Positions 1-12,251 are shown, counted from the first letter of the stretch. The stretch is 64,000 bases of DNA from Hydractinia symbiolongicarpus (GCF_029227915.1 NC_079888.1:496001-560000); one strand, 5' to 3'. A program made the numbers and translations. The notes: generated by a model from the letters alone, not told the origin.

Positions 1-372
1 ACTAACGGATAGGATTGGTCCCACAGTAAAGAATGACTTATTTATCGAAATTTTGAAATAAAGCGCTACCACAGGGTCCAGTGTAATCGCTGAGTTCCGG
101 CAATCATGTCGAGTTAAAAAGAATGTTATTTCTTGGAGTTCAATTGGCTCATTTATCACATTTATCAGGTCACAGTCCAGAATCATTTCAATTAATTCCC
201 ACAGTCAATCGTTTCACTTTTAAAAGCGATACAACTTAGTAATATCGGAAAAAATCGCTAAATACATGTTGGTTCAAATATGTGAAGCAACCGTTGTAAG
301 TCAAACGGATTGACACCGTTAGAAAGTCAATGAAAGGTAGTTTTTAAAACTGTCTCTATTTCTTCAGCGTGA
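1..372. repeat. Representative group A monomer
   Basis: Landmarks in order: ACTAACGG at 1; CCACAG at 21; an A/T-rich stretch near 30-60; AGCGCTACCACAGGG near 62-75; AATCGCT near 85; TTCCGGCAATCATGTCGAG near 95; GGCTCATTTATCACATTTA near 146; TCACAGTCCAGAATCA near 170; a second CCACAG at 199; TTTCACTTTTAAAAGCG near 212; AAATACATGTTGG near 260; three alternating CCGTT/AACGG boxes at 291-320; CTATTTCTTCAGCGTG just before the next monomer. The start point is arbitrary because the array is tandem. 372 is 124 codons, but stop codons interrupt every frame, so the unit is not a coding repeat. Confidence 0.95.
291..320. other. Alternating hairpin boxes, repeated in most monomers
   Basis: CCGTT at 291-295, AACGG at 304-308 and CCGTT at 316-320 can pair in two mutually exclusive ways: first with second (8-base loop) or second with third (7-base loop). 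The same arrangement recurs in most monomers; variants (AACGGG, CACTGTTAG, AACGCATTGACC, TGCCGCCCTTA) weaken one stem. CAACCGTTG at the left box is itself a short near-palindrome. This is only a structural observation; no function is shown. Confidence 0.5.
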
Positions 373-1724
373 ACTAACGGATAGGATTGTTCCCACAGTA
401 AAAAATGACTTATTTATCGAAATGTTTAAATAAAGCGCTACCACAGGGTACAGTGTAGTCGCTGAATTCCGGCAATCATGTCAAGTTAAAAAGGATGTTA
501 TTTCTTGGAGTTCAATTGGCTCATTTATCACATTTATAAGGTCACAGTCCAGAAACAGTTCAATTAATTCCACAGTCAATCGTTTCACTTTTAAAAGCGA
601 TACAACTTTGTTATATCGTAACAAAATCATTAAATACATGTTGGTACGAATATGTGACGCAACCGTTGTAACTCAAACGGATTGCCGCCCTTAAAAAGAC
701 AATGAAATGTAGTTTTTGAAACTGTCTCTATTTCTTCAGCGGAACAAACGGCTATGATTGGTCCCACAGTAAAAAATGACTTATTAATCTTAATTTTTAA
801 ATGAAGCACTACCACACCGCCCAGTGTAATCGCTGAGTTTCATTAATCCTGTCAAATTAAGAAGAATGTCATTCCTTGGAGTCCAATTGGCTCATTTATC
901 ACATTTATAAGGTCACAGTCCAGAGACAGTTCAATTAATTCCCACAGTCAATCGTTTCACTTTTAAAAGCGATACAACATAGTTATATCGGAACAAAATC
1001 ACTAAATACATGTTGGTACGAATATGTGACGCAACCGTTGTAACTCAAACGGGTTGACACCGTTAGAAAGTCAATGAAAGGTAGTTTTTGAAACTGTCTC
1101 CATTTCTTCAGCGTGAACTAACGGATAGGATTGGTCCCACAGTAAAGAATGACTTATTTATCGAAATTTTGAAATAAAGCGCTACCACAGGGTCCAGTGT
1201 AATCGCTGAGTTCCGGCAATCATGTCGAGTTAAAAAGAATGTTATTTCTTGGAGTTCAATTGGCTCATTTATCACATTTATCAGGTCACAGTCCAGAATC
1301 ATTTCAATTAATTCCCACAGTCAATCGTTTCACTTTTAAAAGCGATACAACTTAGTAATATCGGTAAAATCGCTAAATACATGTTGGTTCAAATATGTGA
1401 AGCAACCGTTGTAAGTCAAACGGATTGACACCGTTAGAAAGTCAATGAAAGGTAGTTTTTAAAACTGTCTCTATTTCTTCAGCGTGAACTAACGGATAGG
1501 ATTGTTCCCACAGTAAAAAATGACTTATTTATCGAAATGTTTAAATAAAGCGCTACCACAGGGTACAGTGTAGTCGCTGAATTCCGGCAATCATGTCAAG
1601 TTAAAAAGAATGTTATTTCTTGGAGTTCAGTTGGCTCATTTATCACATTTATAAGGTCACAGTCCAGAAACAGTTCAATTAAGTCCCACAGTCAATTGTT
1701 TCACTTTTAAAAGCGATACAACTT

Positions 1725-2840
1725 AGTAAGATCGGAAAAAATCGCTAAATACATGTTGGTACGAATATGTGAAGCAACCATTTTAAGTCAAACGGATTGA
1801 CACCGTTAGAAAGTCAACGAAATGTAGTTTTTGAAACTGTCTCTACTTCTTCAGCGCGAACTAACGGCTAGGATTGGTCCCACAGTAAAAAATGACTTAT
1901 TTATCTTAATATTTAAATAAAGCGCTCCCACAGCGCTCAGTATAATCGCTGAGTTTCGGCAATCATGTCGAGTTAAAAAGAATGTTATTTCTTGGAGTCC
2001 ATTTGGCTCATTTATCACATTTATTAATTCACAGTCCAGAATCAGTTCAATTAAGTCCCACAGTCAATTGTTTTACTTTTAAAAGCGATACAACTTAGTA
2101 AGATCGGAAAAAATCGCTAAATACATGTTGGTACGAATATGTGAAGCAACCGTTGTAACTCAAACGGATTGACACCGTTAGAAAGTTAACGAAATGTAGT
2201 TTTTAAAACTGTCTCTACTTCTTCAGCGCGAACTAACGGCTAGGATTGGTCCCACAGTAAAAAATGACTTATTTATCTTAATATTTAAATAAAGCGCTCC
2301 CACAGCGCCCAGTATAATCGCTGAGTTCCGGCAATCATGTCGAATTAAAAAGAATGTTATTTCTTGGAGTCCAATTGGCTCATTTATCACATTTATTAAT
2401 TCACAGTCCAGAATCAGTTCAATTAAGTCCCACAGTAAATCGTTTCACTTTTAAAAGCGATACAACTTAGTAATATCAGAAAAAACCGCTAAATACATGT
2501 TGGTACGAATATGTGAAGCAACCGTTGTAACTCAAATGGATTGACACCGTTAGAAAGTCAATGAAAGGTAGTTTTTGAAACTGTCTCTATTTCTTCAGCG
2601 TGAACTAACGGATAGGATTGGTCCCACAGTAAAAAGTGACTTACTTATCTAAACTTTTAAATAAAGCGCTACCACAGGGTCCAGTGTAATCGTTGAGTTC
2701 CGGCAATCATGTCGAGTTAAAAAGAATGTTATTTCTTGGAGTCCAATTGGCTCATTTATAACATTTATAAGGTCACAGTCCAGAATCAGTTCAATTAAGT
2801 CCCACAGTCAATCGTTTCACTTTTAAAAGCGATACAACTT
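1725..2840. repeat. Trimer duplication, 1116-bp period, first copy
   Basis: Contains the monomers starting at 1860, 2232 and 2604, which correspond one to one with those at 2976, 3348 and 3720. Shared markers are CTTAATATTTAAATAAAG in the first two and AAAAAGTGACTTACTTATC in the third. Copy differences include AGCGCTCAG here against AGCGCACAG in the next copy. Exact breakpoints cannot be fixed within identical sequence. Confidence 0.85.
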
Positions 2841-5284
2841 AGTAAGATCGGAAAAAATCGCTAAATACATGTTGGTACGAATATGTGAAGCAACCATTTT
2901 AAGTCAAACGGATTGACACCGTTAGAAAGTCAACGAAATGTAGTTTTTGAAACTGTCTCTACTTCTTCAGCGCGAACTAACGGCTAGGATTGGTCCCACA
3001 GTAAAAAATGACTTATTTATCTTAATATTTAAATAAAGCGCTCCCACAGCGCACAGTATAATCGCTGAGTTTCGGCAATCATGTCGAGTTAAAAAGAATG
3101 TTATTTCTTGGAGTCCAATTGGCTCATTTATCACATTTATTAATTCACAGTCCAGAATCAGTTCAATTAAGTCCCACAGTCATTTGTTTTACTTTTAAAA
3201 GCGATACAACTTAGTAAGATCGGAAAAAATCGCTAAATACATGTTGGTACGAATATGTGAAGCAACCGTTGTAACTCAAACGGATTGACACCGTTAGAAA
3301 GTTAACGAAATGTAGTTTTTAAAACTGTCTCTACTTCTTCAGCGCGAACTAACGGCTAGGATTGGTCCCACAGTAAAAAATGACTTATTTATCTTAATAT
3401 TTAAATAAAGCGCTCCCACAGCGCCCAGTATAATCGCTGAGTTCCGGCAATCATGTCGAATTAAAAAGAATGTTATTTCTTGGAGTCCAATTGGCTCATT
3501 TATCACATTTATTAATTCACAGTCCAGAATCAGTTCAATTAAGTCCCACAGTAAATCGTTTCACTTTTAAAAGCGATACAACTTAGTAATATCAGAAAAA
3601 ACCGCTAAATACATGTTGGTACGAATATGTGAAGCAACCGTTGTAACTCAAATGGATTGACACCGTTAGAAAGTCAATGAAAGGTAGTTTTTGAAACTGT
3701 CTCTATTTCTTCAGCGTGAACTAACGGATAGGATTGGTCCCACAGTAAAAAGTGACTTACTTATCTAAACTTTTAAATAAAGCGCTACCACAGGGTCCAG
3801 TGTAATCGTTGAGTTCCGGCAATCATGTCGAGTTAAAAAGAATGTTATTTCTTGGAGTCCAATTGGCTCATTTATAACATTTATAAGGTCACAGTCCAGA
3901 ATCAGTTCAATTAAGTCCCACAGTCAATCGTTTCACTTTTAAAAGCGATACAACTTAGTAAGATCGGAAAAAATGCTAAATACATGTTGGTACGATTATG
4001 TGAAGCAACCGTTGTAACTCAAACGGATTGACACCGTTAGAAAGTCAATGAAAGGTAGTTTTTGAAACTGTCTCTATTTCTTCAGCGCGAACTAACGGCT
4101 AGGATTGGTCCCACAGTAAAAAATGACTTATTTATCTAAATTTTTAAATGAAGCGCTACCACAGGGTCCAGTGTAATCGCTGAGTTCCGGCAATCATGTC
4201 GAGTTAAAAAGAATGTTATTTCTTGGAGATCAATTGGCTCATTAATCACATTTATAAGGTCACAGTCCAGAGACAGTTCAATTAATTCCCACAGTCAATC
4301 GTTTCACTTTTAAAAGCGATACAACATAGTTATATCGGAACAAAATCACTAAATACATGTTGGTACGAATATGTGACGCAACCGTTGTAACTCAAACGGG
4401 TTGACACCGTTAGAAAGTCAATGAAAGGTAGTTTTTGAAACTGTCTCTATTTCTTCAGCGTGAACTAACGGATAGGATTGGTCCCACAGTAAAGAATGAC
4501 TTATTTATCGAAATTTTGAAATAAAGCGCTACCACAGGGTCCAGTGTAATCGCTGAGTTCCGGCAATCATGTCGAGTTAAAAAGAATGTTATTTCTCGGA
4601 GTTCAATTGGCTCATTTATCACATTTATCAGGTCACAGTCCAGAATCATTTCAATTAATTCCCACAGTCAATCGTTTCACTTTTAAAAGCGATACAACTT
4701 AGTAATATCGGAAAAAATCGCTAAATACATGTTGGTTCAAATATGTGAAGCAACCGTTGTAAGTCAAACGGATTGACACCGTTAGAAAGTCAATGAAAGG
4801 TAGTTTTTAAAACTGTCTCTATTTCTTCAGCGTGAACTAACGGATAGGATTGTTCCCACAGTAAAAAATGACTTATTTATCGAAATGTTTAAATAAAGCG
4901 CTACCACAGGGTACAGTGTAGTCGCTGAATTCCGGCAATCATGTCAAGTTAAAAAGGATGTTATTTCTTGGAGTTCAATTGGCTCATTTATCACATTTAT
5001 AAGGTCACAGTCCAGAAACAGTTCACTTAATTCCACAGTCAATCGTTTCACTTTTAAAAGCGATATAACTTTGTTATATCGTAACAAAATCATTAAATAC
5101 ATGTTGGTACGAATATGTGACGCAACCGTTGTAACTCAAACGGATTGCCGCCCTTAAAAAGACAATGAAATGTAGTTTTTGAAACTGTCTCTATTTCTTC
5201 AGCGGAACAAACGGCTATGATTGGTCCCACAGTAAAAAATGACTTATTAATCTTAATTTTTAAATGAAGCACTACCACACCGCC
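2310..5284. repeat. Eight-monomer duplication, 2975-bp period, first copy
   Basis: Monomer starts 2604, 2976, 3348, 3720, 4091, 4464, 4836, 5207 correspond to 5579, 5951, 6323, 6695, 7066, 7439, 7811, 8182 in the next copy, each exactly 2975 bases on (within 1). Rare variants are shared, including CTCGGAG near 4595, ACGATTATG near 3993, TTCACTTAATTCC near 5022 and GCGATATAAC near 5060. It overlaps the trimer pair, which is older and is nested inside it. Confidence 0.93.
2841..3956. repeat. Trimer duplication, 1116-bp period, second copy
   Basis: Direct tandem copy of the preceding 1116 bases. Homology breaks down near 3973, where AAAATGCTAAA replaces AAAATCGCTAAA. A further copy of this trimer lies at about 5816-6931, carried there by the larger 2975-bp duplication. 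Confidence 0.85.
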
Positions 5285-8259
5285 CAGTATAATCGCTGAG
5301 TTCCGGCAATCATGTCGAATTAAAAAGAATGTTATTTCTTGGAGTCCAATTGGCTCATTTATCACATTTATTAATTCACAGTCCAGAATCAGTTCAATTA
5401 AGTCCCACAGTAAATCGTTTCACTTTTAAAAGCGATACAACTTAGTAATATCAGAAAAAACCGCTAAATACATGTTGGTACGAATATGTGAAGCAACCGT
5501 TGTAACTCAAATGGATTGACACCGTTAGAAAGTCAATGAAAGGTAGTTTTTGAAACTGTCTCTATTTCTTCAGCGTGAACTAACGGATAGGATTGGTCCC
5601 ACAGTAAAAAGTGACTTACTTATCTAAACTTTTAAATAAAGCGCTACCACAGGGTCCAGTGTAATCGTTGAGTTCCGGCAATCATGTCGAGTTAAAAAGA
5701 ATGTTATTTCTTGGAGTCCAATTGGCTCATTTATAACATTTATAAGGTCACAGTCCAGAATCAGTTCAATTAAGTCCCACAGTCAATCGTTTCACTTTTA
5801 AAAGCGATACAACTTAGTAAGATCGGAAAAAATCGCTAAATACATGTTGGTACGAATATGTGAAGCAACCATTTTAAGTCAAACGGATTGACACCGTTAG
5901 AAAGTCAACGAAATGTAGTTTTTGAAACTGTCTCTACTTCTTCAGCGCGAACTAACGGCTAGGATTGGTCCCACAGTAAAAAATGACTTATTTATCTTAA
6001 TATTTAAATAAAGCGCTCCCACAGCGCACAGTATAATCGCTGAGTTTCGGCAATCATGTCGAGTTAAAAAGAATGTTATTTCTTGGAGTCCAATTGGCTC
6101 ATTTATCACATTTATTAATTCACAGTCCAGAATCAGTTCAATTAAGTCCCACAGTCATTTGTTTTACTTTTAAAAGCGATACAACTTAGTAAGATCGGAA
6201 AAAATCGCTAAATACATGTTGGTACGAATATGTGAAGCAACCGTTGTAACTCAAACGGATTGACACCGTTAGAAAGTTAACGAAATGTAGTTTTTAAAAC
6301 TGTCTCTACTTCTTCAGCGCGAACTAACGGCTAGGATTGGTCCCACAGTAAAAAATGACTTATTTATCTTAATATTTAAATAAAGCGCTCCCACAGCGCC
6401 CAGTATAATCGCTGAGTTCCGGCAATCATGTCGAATTAAAAAGAATGTTATTTCTTGGAGTCCAATTGGCTCATTTATCACATTTATTAATTCACAGTCC
6501 AGAATCAGTTCAATTAAGTCCCACAGTAAATCGTTTCACTTTTAAAAGCGATACAACTTAGTAATATCAGAAAAAACCGCTAAATACATGTTGGTACGAA
6601 TATGTGAAGCAACCGTTGTAACTCAAATGGATTGACACCGTTAGAAAGTCAATGAAAGGTAGTTTTTGAAACTGTCTCTATTTCTTCAGCGTGAACTAAC
6701 GGATAGGATTGGTCCCACAGTAAAAAGTGACTTACTTATCTAAACTTTTAAATAAAGCGCTACCACAGGGTCCAGTGTAATCGTTGAGTTCCGGCAATCA
6801 TGTCGAGTTAAAAAGAATGTTATTTCTTGGAGTCCAATTGGCTCATTTATAACATTTATAAGGTCACAGTCCAGAATCAGTTCAATTAAGTCCCACAGTC
6901 AATCGTTTCACTTTTAAAAGCGATACAACTTAGTAAGATCGGAAAAAATGCTAAATACATGTTGGTACGATTATGTGAAGCAACCGTTGTAACTCAAACG
7001 GATTGACACCGTTAGAAAGTCAATGAAAGGTAGTTTTTGAAACTGTCTCTATTTCTTCAGCGCGAACTAACGGCTAGGATTGGTCCCACAGTAAAAAATG
7101 ACTTATTTATCTAAATTTTTAAATGAAGCGCTACCACAGGGTCCAGTGTAATCGCTGAGTTCCGGCAATCATGTCGAGTTAAAAAGAATGTTATTTCTTG
7201 GAGATCAATTGGCTCATTAATCACATTTATAAGGTCACAGTCCAGAGACAGTTCAATTAATTCCCACAGTCAATCGTTTCACTTTTAAAAGCGATACAAC
7301 ATAGTTATATCGGAACAAAATCACTAAATACATGTTGGTACGAATATGTGACGCAACCGTTGTAACTCAAACGGGTTGACACCGTTAGAAAGTCAATGAA
7401 AGGTAGTTTTTGAAACTGTCTCTATTTCTTCAGCGTGAACTAACGGATAGGATTGGTCCCACAGTAAAGAATGACTTATTTATCGAAATTTTGAAATAAA
7501 GCGCTACCACAGGGTCCAGTGTAATCGCTGAGTTCCGGCAATCATGTCGAGTTAAAAAGAATGTTATTTCTCGGAGTTCAATTGGCTCATTTATCACATT
7601 TATCAGGTCACAGTCCAGAATCATTTCAATTAATTCCCACAGTCAATCGTTTCACTTTTAAAAGCGATACAACTTAGTAATATCGGAAAAAATCGCTAAA
7701 TACATGTTGGTTCAAATATGTGAAGCAACCGTTGTAAGTCAAACGGATTGACACCGTTAGAAAGTCAATGAAAGGTAGTTTTTAAAACTGTCTCTATTTC
7801 TTCAGCGTGAACTAACGGATAGGATTGTTCCCACAGTAAAAAATGACTTATTTATCGAAATGTTTAAATAAAGCGCTACCACAGGGTACAGTGTAGTCGC
7901 TGAATTCCGGCAATCATGTCAAGTTAAAAAGGATGTTATTTCTTGGAGTTCAATTGGCTCATTTATCACATTTATAAGGTCACAGTCCAGAAACAGTTCA
8001 CTTAATTCCACAGTCAATCGTTTCACTTTTAAAAGCGATATAACTTTGTTATATCGTAACAAAATCATTAAATACATGTTGGTACGAATATGTGACGCAA
8101 CCGTTGTAACTCAAACGGATTGCCGCCCTTAAAAAGACAATGAAATGTAGTTTTTGAAACTGTCTCTATTTCTTCAGCGGAACAAACGGCTATGATTGGT
8201 CCCACAGTAAAAAATGACTTATTAATCTTAATTTTTAAATGAAGCACTACCACACCGCC
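5285..8259. repeat. Eight-monomer duplication, 2975-bp period, second copy
   Basis: Copy of the preceding 2975 bases; I saw no mismatch at any of the landmarks I compared. The junction lies inside the monomer starting at 5207: it begins as a group B-like monomer (ACAAACGGCTATG, GCACTACCACACCGCCCAG) and switches at about 5285 to the AGTATAATCGC version, exactly as expected for unequal exchange. At the right end, near 8264, the sequence reverts to AGTGTAATCGC followed by group B. Confidence 0.93.
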
Positions 8260-8925
8260 CAGTGTAATCGCTGAGTTTCATTAATCCTGTCAAATTAAGA
8301 AGAATGTCATTCCTTGGAGTCCAATTGGCTCATTTATCACATGTATAAGGTCACAGTCCAGAGACAGTTCAATTAATTCCCACAGTCAATCGTTTCACTT
8401 TTAAAAGCGATACAACATAGTTATATCGGAACAAAATCACTAAATACATGTTGGTACAAATATGTGACGCAACCGTTGTAACTCAAACGGGTTGACACCG
8501 TTAGAAAGTCAATGAAAGGTAGTTTTTGAAACTGTCTCTATTTCTTCAGCGTGAACTAACGGATGGGATTGTTCCCACAGTAAAAAATGACTTATTTATC
8601 GAAATGTTTAAATAAAGCGCTACCACAGGGTACTGTGTAGTCGCTGAATTCCGGCAATCATGTCAAGTTAAAAAGAATGTTATTTCTTGGAGTTCAGTTG
8701 GCTCATTTATCACATTTATAAGGTCACAGTCCAGAAACAGTTCAATTAATTCCACAGTCAATCGTTTCACTTTTAAAAGCGATACAACTTTGTTATATCA
8801 TAACAAAATCATTAAATACATGTTGGTACGAATATGTGACGCAACCGTTGTAACTCAAACGGATTGCCGCCCTTAAAAAGACAATGAATTGTAGTTTTTG
8901 AAACTGTCTCTATTTCTTCAGCGGA
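8260..8925. repeat. Mixed A/B monomers flanking the 2975-bp duplication
   Basis: The monomer from 8182 continues here as group B (TTTCATTAATCCTGTC, AAATTAAGAAGAATGTC), then switches to the GACAGTTCAATT version. The monomer at 8555 is a GGGATTGTTCCC variant of the type found at 373, 1488, 17460 and 20412. It opens a block that appears three times in the window (see 8926-10530). Confidence 0.8.
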
Positions 8926-10530
8926 ACTAACGGCTATGATTGGTCCCACAGTAAAAAATGACTTATTAATCTTAATTTTTAAATGAAGCACTACCACACC
9001 GCCCAGTGTAATCGCTGAGTTTCATTAATCCTGTCAAATTAAGAAGAATGTCATTCCTTGGAGTCCAATTGGCTCATTTATCACATTTATCAGGTCACAG
9101 TCCAGAATCAGTTGAACTAAGTCCCACAGTTAATCAGTTCACCGTTAAATGCGATACAACTTAGTAATATCGGAAGAAAATCACAAAATACATGTTGGTA
9201 CGAATATGTGACGCAACCGTTGTAACTCAAACGGATTGACACCGTTAGAAAGACAATGAAATGTAGTTTTTGAAACAACGGCTATGATTGGTCCCACAGT
9301 AAAAAATGACTTATTAATCTTAATTTTTAAATGAAGCACTACCACACCGCCCAGTGTAATCGCTGAGTTTCATTAATCCTGTCAAATTAAGAAGAATGTC
9401 ATTCCCTGGAGTCCAATTGGCTCATTTATCACATTTATCAGGTCACAGTCCAGAATCAGTTAAACTAAGTCCCACAGTTAATCGGTTCACCGTTAAAAGC
9501 GATACAACTTAGTAATATCGGAACAAAATCACTAAATACATGTTGGTACGAATATGTGACGCAACCGTTGTAACTCAAACGGATTGACAACGTTAAAAAG
9601 ACAATGAAATGTAGTTTTTTAAACTGTCTCTATTTCGTCAGCGTAAACTAACGGATAGGATTGGTCCCACAGTAAAAAATGACTTATTTATCGAAATTTT
9701 TAAATGAAGCGCTACCACAGGGTCCAGTGTAATTGCTGAGTTCCAGCAATTATGTTGAGTTAAAAAGATTGTTATTTCTTGGAGATCTATTGGCTCATTT
9801 ATCACATTTATAAGGTCACAGTCCAGAATCAGTTCAATTAAGTCCCACAGTCAATTGTTTCACTTTTAAAAGCGATACAACTTAGTAAGATCGGAAAAAA
9901 TCGCTAAATACATGTTGGTACGAATATGTGAAGCAACCGTTGTAACTCACACGGATTGACACCGTTAGAAAGTCAACGAAATGTAGTTTTTGAAACTGTC
10001 TCTACTCCTTCAGCGCGAACTAACGGCTAGGATTGGTCCCACAGTAAAAAATGACTTATTTATCTTAATATTTAAATAAAGCGCTCCCACAGCGCCCAGT
10101 ATAATCGCTGAGTTCCGGCAATCATGTCGAGTTAAAAAGAATGTTATTTCTTGGAGTCCAATTGGCTCATTTATCACATTTATTAATTCACAGTCCAGAA
10201 TCAGTTCAATTAAGTCCCACAGTCAATTGTTTCACTTTTAAAAGCGATACAACTTAGTAAGATCGGAAATAATCGCGAAATACATGTTGGGACGAATATG
10301 TGAAGCAACCGTTGTAACTCAAACGGGTTGACACCGTTAGAAAGTCAATGAAGGGTAGTTTTTGAAACTGTCTCTATTTCTTCAGCGTGAACTAACGGAT
10401 AGGATTGGTCCCACAGTAAAGAATTACTTATTTATCGAAATTTTTAAATAAAGCGCTACCACAGGGTCCAGTGTAATCGCTGAGTTCCGGCAATCATGTC
10501 GAGTTAAAAAGAATGTTCTTTCTTGGAGTT
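8926..10530. repeat. B-then-A block, first of three occurrences
   Basis: Monomers at 8926 and 9275 are group B, the first truncated by the 25-bp deletion. Those at 9647, 10019 and 10391 are A-like with rare shared variants (AGATCTATTGG, TTCCAGCAATTATGTTGAG, CTACTCCTTCAGCG, TCGCGAAATACATG). The same order recurs at 17832-19436 (8906 bp away) and 20784-22388 (11858 bp away). Homology ends near 10520, where GTTCTTTCTTGGAGTTC replaces the GGAGTCC version. Confidence 0.88.
9271..9281. other. 25-bp deletion at a monomer junction, copy 1
   Basis: TGAAACAACGG: the 25 bases TGTCTCTATT...GTGAACT that normally separate GAAAC from AACGG are missing, so the monomer starting at 8926 is about 348 bases long. 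The same fusion is seen at 18177, 21129, 47147, 48611 and 50817. Confidence 0.93.
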
Positions 10531-12251
10531 CAATTGGCTCATTTATCACATTTATAAGGTCACAGTCCAGAAACAGTTCAATTAATTCCCACAGTCAATC
10601 GTTTCACTTTTAAAAGCGATACAACTTAGTAATATCGGAAAAAATTGCTAAATACATGTTGGTTCAAATATGTGAAGCAACCGTTGTAAGTCAAACTGAT
10701 TGACACCGTTAGAAAGTCAATGAAAGGTAGTTTTTAAAACTGTCTCTATTTCTTCAGCGTGAACTAACGGATAGGATTGTTCCCACAGTAAAAAATGACT
10801 TATTTATCGAAATGTTTAGATAAAGCGCTACCACAGGGTATAGTGTAATCGCTGAATTCCGGCAATCATGTCAAGTTAAAAAGAATGTTATTTCTTGGAG
10901 TTCAATTGGCTCATTTATCACATTTATAAGGTCACAGTCCAGAAACAGTTCAATTAATTCCACAGTCCATCGTTTCACTTTTAAAAGCGATACAACTTAG
11001 TTATATCGTAACAAAATCATTAAATACATGTTGGTACGAATATGTGAAGCAACCGTTGTAACTCAAACGGATTGCCGCCCTTAAAAAGAAAATGAAATGT
11101 AGTTTTTGACACTGTCTCTATTTCTTCAGCGTGAATTAACGGCTATGATTGGTCCCACAGTAAAAAATGACTTATTAATCTTAATTTTTAAATGAAGCAC
11201 TACCACACCGCCCAGTGTAATCGCTGAGTTTCATTAATCCTGTCAAATTAAGAAAAATGTCATTCCTCGGAGTCCAATTGGCTCATTTATCACATTTATC
11301 AGGTCACAGTCCAGAATCAGTTGAACTAAGTCCCACAGTTAATCGGTTCACCGTTAAAAGCGATACAACTTAGTAATATCGGCACAAAATCACTAAATAC
11401 ATGTTGGTACGAATATGTGACGCAACCGTTGTAACTCAAACGGATTGCCACCGTTAAAAAGACAATGAAATCTAGTTTTTGAAACTGTCTCTATTTCTTC
11501 AGCGTAAACTAACGGATAGGATTGGTCCCACAGTAAAAAATGACTTATTTATCGAAATTTTTAAATGAATCGATACCACAGGGTCCAGTGTAATCGCTGA
11601 GTTCCGGCAATCATGTCAAATTAAGAAGATTGTCATTCCTTGGAGACCAAGTGACTCATTTATCACATTTAGCAGGTCACAGTCCAGAATCAGTTCAATT
11701 AAGTCCCACAGTCAATCGTTTCACTTTTAAAAGCGATAAAACTTAGTAATACCGGAAGAAATCGCTAAATACATGTTGGTATGAATCTTTGACGCAACCG
11801 TTGTAACTCAAACGGATTGACACCGTTAGAAAGTCAATGAAATCTAGTTTTTGAAACTGTCTCTATTTCTTCAGCGCAAACTAACGGCTAGGATTGGCCC
11901 CACAGTAAAAAATGAGATATTGATATTAATTTTTAAATAAAGCGCTCCCACAGCGCCCGGTGTAATCGCTGAGTTCCGGCAATCATGTCGAGTTAAAAAG
12001 AATGTTATTTCTTGGAGTCCAATTGGCTCATTTATCACATTTATAAGATGACAGTCCAGAATCAGTTCAATTAAGTACCACAGTCAATCGTTTCACTTTC
12101 AAAAGCGATACCTCTTAGTAATATCGAAAAAAAACACTTAATACATGTTGGTACGGATATGTAAATCAACCGTTGTAATTCAAACGCATTGACACCGTTA
12201 GAAAGTCAATGAAAGGTAGTTTTTCAAACTGTCTCTATTTCTTCAGCGTGA
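10391..12251. repeat. Mixed block: A monomers, B monomers, then a divergent pair
   Basis: Monomers at 10391 and 10763 are group A (the second of the GGATTGTTCCC type). 11135 is group B without the deletion. 11508 and 11880 form a distinctive pair: 11508 has GGAGACCAAGTGACTC, TTTAGCAGG and TACCGGAAGAAATCGC; 11880 has GGCCCCACAG and ATGAGATATTGATATTAA. This pair is otherwise found only much further right, at 55293/55665, 56409/56781, 61987/62359 and 63473/63845. The first member also occurs alone at 39731 and 46430. Confidence 0.85.

Larger units (their letters stand above)
1..1724. repeat. Group A monomers with a trimer-spaced echo
   Basis: Five monomers start at 1, 373, 744, 1117 and 1488. 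The first two (AAAGAATGAC type, then GGATTGTTCCC type) recur at 1117 and 1488, three monomers later, and again as pairs at 4464/4836, 7439/7811 and 17088/17460. The third monomer (744) is a hybrid: its first half is group B-like (ACAAACGGCTATG, AAATTAAGAAGAATGTC) and its second half returns to group A. The stretch from about 900 to 1700 has a displaced copy about 3347 bp (nine monomers) to the right. Confidence 0.75.

Noticed and set aside
4389-4405. CENP-B box-like site (CTCAAACGGGT in many A monomers)
   Set aside because: Only the CGGG half with its flanking A bases fits the CENP-B core; the essential TTCG at the other end is absent (TGTA at that place), so it does not meet the consensus.
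5093-5365. Longest minus-strand open frame (90 codons) and its shorter relatives (61-64 codons) at 630, 1108, 4455, 7430, 8068, 8812, 17079, 32282, 36744, 51184 and 52302
   Set aside because: They recur only because the monomer recurs, are open only in particular variants, are closed by stops in sister monomers, and show no start context, domain or codon signal. Nothing supports a protein.
9271-9281. Transposon footprint as the origin of the six short monomers
   Set aside because: There is no target-site duplication, inverted repeat or added sequence; the change is a simple 25-bp loss inherited by descent.
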